64,000 nucleotides of DNA from Desulfobulbus alkaliphilus. GTDB taxonomy: Bacteria; Desulfobacterota; Desulfobulbia; Desulfobulbales; Desulfobulbaceae. The stretch is taken from positions 54,163-118,162 of the forward strand of contig NZ_JAFFQC010000011.1 of NCBI RefSeq assembly GCF_016918545.1. Direction: 5' to 3'. Positions 54,707 through 61,285 of this stretch are shown piece after piece. The position numbers were made by a program, and so were the translations under genes. The notes beneath the pieces are model-generated. The model was given only the letters and a program-made list of their open reading frames with translations, made no database searches and was not told where the DNA came from. The stretch's first letter is position 1, and each line of letters begins with the position of its first letter.

Positions 54707-54858
54707 AGAACTGTGCAGGCATAACAGTCCACTCAAGCCCTCCCGATATAGACGCAGTCGCGGCGACCTCGCAAGGATGGGCTGCCAGAGATCGTTTGCG
54801 ATAACCAGGGGTTGTCCTGCACAGGGCAAATGTCCGGTGGGCTTTGGCCACCTTCAAG

Positions 54859-54982
54859 CCCGAATCAGTGACGACTGGCTGCTTGTTTCGGATATATCTT
54901 TCTGTAATCACATTGTAATTGCAGTGGAATTCTTGAGAATACCTTTCACCAGCCGCCCTGGTGGACGTACGGACAACCGCTT
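54859..54982 (-). repeat. Element 1 copy L (truncated)
   Basis: A reverse copy starting CCCGAATCAGTGACGACTGG, with TTCTGTAATCACATTG and CAGTGGAATTCTTG blocks. It ends soon after CAGCCGCCCTGGTGGACG; the left end is not recognisable. It lies 100 bp from copy M. Confidence 0.7.
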
Positions 54983-55083
54983 TCGAATACTGGTCAAGGT
55001 AACGGGAAAAGATCGCTGAAGCAACGGTTAATGACCACAAGGACGGTAAAAATGAAGCGGGATACAAAAAGCTTGGGCCAAGT

Positions 55084-55302
55084 CCTTGAATCCGTGACGG
55101 CTGGGCGCTAGTTTTGGATATATATTACTGTAATCATACTATAATTACAGCAGAATCCTTAAAGAGAACCTTCACCAGCCGCCCTTCGGGGCGTCCGTGC
55201 GCACGCCATCTTCATTGCCCATAAACGTCCGAAAAAGTTAACTTTAATCGAACGGTCACAGACAATAAAGCTGACGCACGAACGAATGCTCACGGATCCA
55301 GG
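55084..55302 (-). repeat. Element 1 copy M (full length)
   Basis: A full copy of 219 bp in reverse orientation from CCTTGAATCCGTGACGGCTG to CACGGATCCAGG. The hairpin GCCCTTCGGGGC is intact, and GTCCGTGCGCACGCC pairs partly with the left-cassette CGTGCGTCAGC motif. It ends 7 bp from the envC stop codon. Confidence 0.92.
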
Positions 55303-55309
55303 AAGGTTT

Positions 55310-56464
55310 CTATTGCAGACGATAGGCACCGGGCCATAACCAGTCAAGAGGGTCGACGGCGACGGAACCGTGGCGAATTTCAAAGTAGAGGCCTTTGCCG
55401 AACAGGGTGGCCATCTCCCCGGTGGTGCCAATGACCTGACCCTGGCGGACCGCATCCCCCTCTTTGACCCGGATATGATCAAAACGAGCGGTGACCGTGT
55501 AATACTGCCGGTCATGGTCGATAATGACAATACGTCCATACCCGCGCATGTGTCCGGCAAACAGGATGACCCCATCATGGATGGCAATCACCTCGGCCCC
55601 CTGTGGAGTACTGATGGTCAGACCATTGGCAAAAGTGGTTTCCTCATCACCTGGCACGATCTGATTGAACTGGTTGACAAGGGTACCCTGCACCGGCGGC
55701 GGCAGGCTGCCCTTGGCCAGAGAGAAGACTGGGACTCTCTGATTCTGTGGCGTTTCGAGTCGTTTCAGGGTCGCGCTCAGTTCTTTTTCCGCTTTTTTCA
55801 TCTCTGCCAGGGCCAACTGGTAGAGTCCTTTCTGGGTACGGACCAGATGCAGCAGTTCGCTTTTCTCCTCCGCGGCAAGCTGCAGAGCATTGTTTTCCTG
55901 GTCAGCGTCTTGGAGAAACTGGACCAGGAGCATTTTTTCCAGTTCCTGCGAGCGCTTGACCCTTTGCAAGGTATCCATATTCTCCCGGTAGGCGGTGAAC
56001 ACCTCCTGATCATAGGTGACCAGAGAGTGTAGAGCATCGTTGATCACCAGCAGTTCGGGCAGGGAGCGGCTGGAAAAAGCAGCATCAACAAAACCGGTTT
56101 TTCCCATGAGGTAAAAAGCCTGCAGGCGATACATGAGATGGAGGAGCAGCTCTTCATTTTCCCTTGATATTTCCTCCAGTTGTTGTTCTCCGGCAGCGAT
56201 CACTTCCTCCTGGGTTTTGATCCGGATGCGGAGATCCTCGATTCGTTCACTCAATGCACTGATTTTTTTATCCAGATGCTCGATCTCGTCGAGAAGAGAT
56301 CGCTCCTGTTGACCACTGCGATCGACCAGGTCTTGATGTGCTTTGATCTCCTGGTGGAGTTTGCCAATGCTTATGGAGGCTGCTTGCGGGTCTTGAGAAA
56401 CCGCCATGAGCACAGGTGGTGGCACCAGGAGAACGAACAGGATAATAGCAAGTAAAGCAGGCAT
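55310..56464 (-). CDS. envC: EnvC-like murein hydrolase activator (degenerate LytM)
   Basis: The 384-residue protein has a signal peptide (LLAIILFVLLVPPPVLMA) and a long coiled coil at about 28-250. The C-terminal LytM/M23 domain (about 265-380) contains VIAIHDGVILFAGHMRGYGR and GLYFEIRHGSVAVDP. The HxxxD zinc motif at the start of active M23 enzymes is replaced (NQIVPGDEETTFANG), so it should activate rather than cleave, as EnvC does with amidases. It lies 8 bp downstream of ftsX, its known membrane partner. Confidence 0.88.
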   Translation of the reverse strand: MPALLAIILFVLLVPPPVLMAVSQDPQAASISIGKLHQEIKAHQDLVDRSGQQERSLLDEIEHLDKKISALSERIEDLRIRIKTQEEVIAAGEQQLEEISRENEELLLHLMYRLQAFYLMGKTGFVDAAFSSRSLPELLVINDALHSLVTYDQEVFTAYRENMDTLQRVKRSQELEKMLLVQFLQDADQENNALQLAAEEKSELLHLVRTQKGLYQLALAEMKKAEKELSATLKRLETPQNQRVPVFSLAKGSLPPPVQGTLVNQFNQIVPGDEETTFANGLTISTPQGAEVIAIHDGVILFAGHMRGYGRIVIIDHDRQYYTVTARFDHIRVKEGDAVRQGQVIGTTGEMATLFGKGLYFEIRHGSVAVDPLDWLWPGAYRLQ

Positions 56465-56472
56465 GACAACAA

Positions 56473-57363
56473 TCAGAGTTGCAAAATTTTTCTGGTACTC
56501 GAATAGCTGCCGACCGTGCAGAGCAGGGAGGAAAGCAGCACGATACAGAGGATGATCGGCCAGGGGAAAAAAGTAAAGGGCAGATGAGCGAGAGCAGGCA
56601 AGGGGCCGGCCAACTGCAGTTTAATCCAATTGAAAAGGACCAAGAGGGCGGTGATGCCGCAAGCCGCTCCCAGCAGGCCCTGCAGAAGGGCTTCCAGCAG
56701 AAAGGGCATGCGGATGTAGGTGTTGGTGGCTCCGACCAGGCGCAGCAGTTTCAGTTCCTGCTGACGGGAGAGCAGGGTCAGTCGGATGGTATGGGCCACC
56801 ATGAAGGTTGTGGTCATGATCAGCAGAATGCCTGACAAGAGGGTGACTATGCGCATCAGTTGAATGAAGGCATAGAAACGGTCAATCCAATCCTTGCCGT
56901 ACTGTACCTTGACCACTCCAGGCAGGGTCAGCAGATAGTCGGAAAAGCGTTTGATCCGGGAAAGGTGATTCAGGGACGGCACCGGGTAGACTTCGATGGA
57001 CGGGGGCAGAAAATTCCTGGGCACTCCGGTAAGAATATCGCTGTCCTGGCCCAGTTGCCGCTCAAGTCGTTCGAATGCCTGACGACTGTCAATGAAATCA
57101 ATGCGCATGACCTGATCGAATCGGAGGATTCGCCGTCGATACTCTTCCTGCAGGGATTCCACCGGTTCTTCCTCAAGGTAGACAATGAGACGCAGGTCTT
57201 CACCTAATTTTTCCCCGAGATGGAGGGCATTGAAATAGATCAGGTAGAAAAAGGAAAAAATGAGCACTGAAAGAGCCACCGTGAATATGATCATGGTCTG
57301 CGCCTTCCAGGTATGGAACATGTTACGTCCGGTTTGGCGGAGAAGAATGACGATAAAATTCAT
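56473..57363 (-). CDS. ftsX: Cell division protein FtsX
   Basis: The 296-residue protein has four membrane helices: one near 22-45 and three at about 165-190, 220-245 and 265-285. A periplasmic domain of about 110 residues between the first two receives EnvC in other bacteria. SILLIMTTTFMVAHTIRLTLLSRQQELKLLRLVGA is the conserved cytosolic region, cited here in part as RQQELKLLRLVGAT. It overlaps ftsE by 4 bp, the standard ftsEX pair. Confidence 0.93.
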   Translation of the reverse strand: MNFIVILLRQTGRNMFHTWKAQTMIIFTVALSVLIFSFFYLIYFNALHLGEKLGEDLRLIVYLEEEPVESLQEEYRRRILRFDQVMRIDFIDSRQAFERLERQLGQDSDILTGVPRNFLPPSIEVYPVPSLNHLSRIKRFSDYLLTLPGVVKVQYGKDWIDRFYAFIQLMRIVTLLSGILLIMTTTFMVAHTIRLTLLSRQQELKLLRLVGATNTYIRMPFLLEALLQGLLGAACGITALLVLFNWIKLQLAGPLPALAHLPFTFFPWPIILCIVLLSSLLCTVGSYSSTRKILQL

Positions 57364-58124
57364 GAGGTGAGCGCCTCTTCGGTCGGTGCTGAGTCCTCGT
57401 TTGGTCGTGTGTCGGAGAAAGCGGTCGGTGAACCGAAGGCCGAGGCCCGCAAGCGACCGGCATGGAGGGTGACGATCCGGTGAGTTGCCTGTTGGTAAAT
57501 CGTGCTGTCATGGGTGGCAATAACGATGGTGGCGCCGTTCTGATTCAATTGATGGAACAGTTCCATGACTTTTGCGGTGGTTTCTGCGTCAAGGTTTCCG
57601 GTGGGCTCATCGGCAAGGATGATTTCCGGGTAGTTGGCTACAGCCCTGGCGATGGCCACCCGCTGTTGTTCGCCCCGGGACAATTCTCCGGTGCGGGTGG
57701 AATATTTTCTTGTCATATCGAGCTGATGGAGGAGTTCCCTGGTCCGTTTTTCAATGAAGGCCGGTTGCCGGTAAGCAACTTCCATGGCAATGGCAATATT
57801 GTCGGCCACGGTTTTATCGTTCAGGAGCTTGAAATCCTGGTAGGCCATACCAATCCTGCGACGTAGCAGATGGATTGATCGCTGTGGCAGTTTGGCCAGG
57901 TCGATCCCTGCTACCTCGACCAGGCCTTTGGTTGGATGCTCCATGCGACTGATCAACCGAAGTAGCGTGGTTTTACCGGCACCACTCATGCCGGTAAGAA
58001 AAACGAGCTCACCTGCATGGATGGAAAGAGACACTTCAACGAGTGCTTCCACGTCGGGGGCATATACCTTGGTTACTTTGATCAGATCGATTATGATACT
58101 GGTTGGGCTGGTTTCCTGAATCAT
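57360..58124 (-). CDS. ftsE: Cell division ATP-binding protein FtsE
   Basis: The 254-residue ABC ATPase shows Walker A GMSGAGKTTLL near 43, the ABC signature LSRGEQQRVAIARA near 143 and Walker B EIILADEPTGNLD near 165. FtsE couples ATP hydrolysis to FtsX and EnvC during septal peptidoglycan splitting. A 30-residue C-terminal extension after the core is rich in Ser, Thr and Glu and is longer than usual. Its start is at the ATG at 58124 with a weak ribosome site. Confidence 0.94.
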   Translation of the reverse strand: MIQETSPTSIIIDLIKVTKVYAPDVEALVEVSLSIHAGELVFLTGMSGAGKTTLLRLISRMEHPTKGLVEVAGIDLAKLPQRSIHLLRRRIGMAYQDFKLLNDKTVADNIAIAMEVAYRQPAFIEKRTRELLHQLDMTRKYSTRTGELSRGEQQRVAIARAVANYPEIILADEPTGNLDAETTAKVMELFHQLNQNGATIVIATHDSTIYQQATHRIVTLHAGRLRASAFGSPTAFSDTRPNEDSAPTEEALTS

Positions 58125-58262
58125 TGGCTCAAGGTACAGGGTTCATGGTACAGGGTCAACAGCTGAATGGAATCCTTTATCAACTCAGCGGCTCTGTGGG
58201 GGGACGATCAGGTACCGGTGTCCAGGCCCTGCTTCAGCCAGGTAGCCTGGGCAACCTCTTCT

Positions 58263-58389
58263 CCTCGATCCGTAAGCGGACGTCCCGAAGGGCGGCTGGT
58301 GAAGGTTATTATCAAGGATTCCACTGCAATTATAAATTGATTACAGCAAGATATATCCAAAACAAGCGTCCAGCTATCACGGATTCAGG
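58263..58389 (+). repeat. Element 1 copy N (short form)
   Basis: A short copy of 127 bp from CCTCGATCCGTAAGCG to CTATCACGGATTCAGG, with the hairpin GTCCCGAAGGGC. It is one of the closest copies to C in structure and lies in the 698-bp gap between ftsE and gph. Confidence 0.9.
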
Positions 58390-58543
58390 CTCCTGAATTA
58401 TTTCAGTTATATATCCTCAAATACACCTTTTTCCAAGTCCATAGAGTGTTGTTTCGGCATTAATGATGCGGCTTGGGCGGCGGTTTCAGGTGGCTGGTAA
58501 TGGCAACGTATAACGCAGTGGTTTGTTATTACATTGAAAATAT

Positions 58544-58775
58544 GCTGATCCGTGACTGCGGGAATCTTGGTTGGGGTTTATCGTGTTGAAATCAGGTTGT
58601 CATTGCATTGCAGCGGAATCCTTGATCACAACTTGCATCCGCCGGCCTTCGGGGGGGAACGTCCGCACGCCCCGAAGGGCGGCTGGTGAAGGGTATTATC
58701 AAGGGTTCCGCTTCATTTATATTTTGAGTACAGCAAGATATATCAAAAACAAGAGTACAGCCGTCATGGATTCAG
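58544..58775. repeat. Element 1 copy O (head-to-head composite)
   Basis: The first part (58544 to about 58650) is a reverse copy starting CTGATCCGTGACTG with CAGCGGAATCCTTGATC and CGGCCTTCGGGG. The second part (about 58655-58775) is a forward copy with CGCACGCCCCGAAGGGCGGC and ending CCGTCATGGATTCAG. The two are fused at their hairpin/left side, and no complete left end remains between them. It ends about 47 bp before gph. Confidence 0.78.
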
Positions 58776-58822
58776 TAAAAAAATATGGTACAGAGGATTC
58801 GGTGAACTGGAGAACCAATACC

Positions 58823-59479
58823 ATGCGCTACAAGGCGATCATCTTTGACCTGGACGGGACCCTCCTTGACACTCTCGATGATCTGGCCGCGGCAGCCAAC
58901 CAAGCGCTGGCAGCGATGGGCCAGCCTGGACATCCGGTTGCCAATTATCGTTATTTTGTCGGCGATGGTCTCCGCACCCTGATGGCGCGGATTCTTCCCG
59001 AGCCCTTGCAGTCTCGAGCCGGAATCGAGACAGCGATGGCGCTGTTTGAAAAAGAGTATGCAACAAGCTGGCACCAGCGTTCCGCTCCCTATCCAGGCAT
59101 CACTGACCTGCTGGATCAGTTGACAGCAGCGGGTTGGCCGATGAGCATTCTTTCCAACAAACCCCATGATTTTACCCGAATATGTGTTCAGCGCCTCCTG
59201 CCGCACTGGGCCTTTGCACCGTTGCTCGGCCAGCGGCCTGGAGTGCCGAAAAAACCGGATCCTGCCGCCGTTTTCGAGATAGCCGCCTTTCTCGATTGTC
59301 AACCTGACGATATCCTCTACGTCGGTGATACCGCTGTAGACATGCAAACAGCCAGCGCGGCCGGCATGGATGCCGTCGGTGTTCTCTGGGGATTCCGAAC
59401 CAGGGAAGAACTGCAGGCCGCCGGAGCACGCTATCTGATCAGCCGGCCGGACCAACTGCTGCCACTGCTTACCTACTGA
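58823..59479 (+). CDS. gph: Phosphoglycolate phosphatase-like HAD hydrolase
   Basis: The 218-residue protein has the HAD motifs: FDLDGTLLDT near 8, SNKPHDFT near 114, KKPDPAAVFEIAAFL near 148 and YVGDTAVDMQTASAAG near 173. The helical cap and length fit the Gph/PGP subgroup, which removes the 2-phosphoglycolate formed from DNA repair or RubisCO. The exact substrate cannot be fixed from sequence. I start at the ATG at 58823; an open frame continues upstream through repeat copy O and is not part of this gene. Confidence 0.88.
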   Translation: MRYKAIIFDLDGTLLDTLDDLAAAANQALAAMGQPGHPVANYRYFVGDGLRTLMARILPEPLQSRAGIETAMALFEKEYATSWHQRSAPYPGITDLLDQLTAAGWPMSILSNKPHDFTRICVQRLLPHWAFAPLLGQRPGVPKKPDPAAVFEIAAFLDCQPDDILYVGDTAVDMQTASAAGMDAVGVLWGFRTREELQAAGARYLISRPDQLLPLLTY

Positions 59480-59501
59480 TTTTTTTTACGCAAGAAAGAA
59501 A

Positions 59502-61106
59502 ATGTTGTTTTTGGATCCATCATTGCTCAGCCTGGTTGGGCTACCCTGTGTCGGTGCTTTCATCGGGTACGCCACCAATAAAATTGCCATCCGCATGCTG
59601 TTTCGGCCCTTGCATCCCTGGTATGTTTTTGGTATCCGGGTCCCCATGACTCCTGGGGTCATTCCTGCGCAGCGTCGTCAATTGTCTGTGAATATTGGGG
59701 AAATGGTGGGTCGGCACCTGCTCACCAGCAAAGACATCGGCGCTGCTGTTTCCGAGGAACCCTTTCAGGAGCACTTGATTGCCCTTGTGGAGCGCCATGT
59801 GGAAAATATCTGCAGATTGGAGCTAGGTACTTTGCCGGAAATTGTTCCAGGGCGGTTCAAATTTTATTTCCGGGTGGGTATGCGCAGCATGAAATTGCAG
59901 TTGGGCGAAGGAATCCATGGATATCTGGCCGATGCATCATCCGAGGCACAGATAACAGCCCTGATCGAGCAACATCTCGATACCCTTGGCAACCGGACAA
60001 TCAATGATCTTGTGGCAGCGGAGAACAGGGAGGTTTTCTATCTTCTCCTCGAAATGGTACTCAGAGATGTGTTGAGTAACGATAAGACCCGTCAGTGGCT
60101 GGCGGATTTTCTCGCAGCCGGTGTGCGGCGTTCAGCAGCCGAGGGAAAGACCATGGGCGATATACTGCCGGACGATATGGTGGTCACCCTCCGTGATTTC
60201 ATTCATGCCCAGGCGCCAGTCATCCTCGAGCACCTGGCCAGCAAATTCACTGAACCTGAGTCCCGTAGCGCGATGGTAGCGGGCATCCTTGGGGGGGTCG
60301 AACATTTTCTTGATTCTCTTGGTCCAGTGGGTGCCGTGGCCCGGGGATTTTTCGAAAAAGAGACCTTTGTACGAAAAATCAATGCCTACCTGGATGAGCG
60401 GCAAGATGATCTGGTGACCTGGCTGGACAGCCCTGAGGTCCAGAAACGCCTGGTGGAGGCGCTGGGAGAGCATTTTGACCGCTTGTTGACAAAGCCGTTG
60501 TCCGAGGTGATCGCGACCATTGGCGAGGAGCGGCTGGATGCCCTGTGCTCTGTGTTGTCCGGGCAATTGCTGGCTGTGGTCAGGACGGAAGGAGCGTTGC
60601 AGGGACTGAACACCATGGTGCGGCGAGGTGCGGAGGAATTGCTGGACGGTGGTCGCCGTTCGCTGGATGACCTGGCCGGGGCTTTATTCTCTCAAAATGA
60701 GCGCGGGCGGTTGCGGACAGTTTGCGTGCAGAGTAGCCTTAACCTGATCCGTTCACAAGCTGCAAAAAAGATGGTCAACTCCCTGGCTGCTTCCATGGTT
60801 GATGCGCTGATGGCCAAGCCGGTTGGTACACTCTACAGCTTTGTCCCCCATGGCATCCGTAAGAGCATCTCCGAGTATATCGTCCTTTCTGCCAACAGAT
60901 TATTCATAGGGGAGGTGCCTGGCGTGGTCGAATCCCTCAATATAAAACGGGTAGTGACCGAAAAGGTCGATGGACTTGATTTGTTGCAGTTGGAGCGGTT
61001 GCTTCTGTCCATCATGGAGGAACAGTTGAAGTACATCAATCTTTTCGGGGCAATGCTGGGTTTTTGTATTGGCTTGGCGAACCTGATCCTGATCAGATTT
61101 ATCTGA
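59502..61106 (+). CDS. DUF445 family membrane protein
   Basis: The 534-residue product matches DUF445 proteins. The N-terminal GAFIGYATNKIAIRMLFRP and MTPGVIPAQRRQLSVNIGEM are the best family signatures, and a C-terminal hydrophobic segment (AMLGFCIGLANLILIRF) follows a long helical region. The first helix (about 5-25) and the last suggest two membrane spans with a large soluble loop between. The function is unknown. The ATG at 59502 is 22 bp after the gph stop on the same strand, so the two are likely co-transcribed. Confidence 0.85.
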   Translation: MLFLDPSLLSLVGLPCVGAFIGYATNKIAIRMLFRPLHPWYVFGIRVPMTPGVIPAQRRQLSVNIGEMVGRHLLTSKDIGAAVSEEPFQEHLIALVERHVENICRLELGTLPEIVPGRFKFYFRVGMRSMKLQLGEGIHGYLADASSEAQITALIEQHLDTLGNRTINDLVAAENREVFYLLLEMVLRDVLSNDKTRQWLADFLAAGVRRSAAEGKTMGDILPDDMVVTLRDFIHAQAPVILEHLASKFTEPESRSAMVAGILGGVEHFLDSLGPVGAVARGFFEKETFVRKINAYLDERQDDLVTWLDSPEVQKRLVEALGEHFDRLLTKPLSEVIATIGEERLDALCSVLSGQLLAVVRTEGALQGLNTMVRRGAEELLDGGRRSLDDLAGALFSQNERGRLRTVCVQSSLNLIRSQAAKKMVNSLAASMVDALMAKPVGTLYSFVPHGIRKSISEYIVLSANRLFIGEVPGVVESLNIKRVVTEKVDGLDLLQLERLLLSIMEEQLKYINLFGAMLGFCIGLANLILIRFI

Positions 61107-61220
61107 AGGTACCGGATACAATACATTCCTTCTGGTGTTACATTGACTTGAACGACAACTGCGCGGCTGATCAGGTGGCTGTCAGCGTTTTTCAGGCGTT
61201 CTGACCCGCAAAGGCGAATG

Positions 61221-61255
61221 AAAAAAATAAGCCCGGCCATCTAAGACGGCCGGGC
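61221..61255 (-). terminator. Terminator of the OmpA-family gene
   Basis: On the minus strand GCCCGGCC and GGCCGGGC form a perfect 8-bp stem (61231-61255) followed by TTATTTTTTT. It lies 30 bp beyond the stop codon of the minus-strand gene and could also slow plus-strand transcription from DUF445. Confidence 0.88.
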
Positions 61256-61285
61256 ACGTTCGTTCACAAGGGGAAGAATGCCTAG

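Noticed and set aside
58571..58822. In-frame N-terminal extension of gph through repeat copy O
   Set aside because: The extension is repeat sequence; the HAD motif begins eight residues after the ATG at 58823 as expected.
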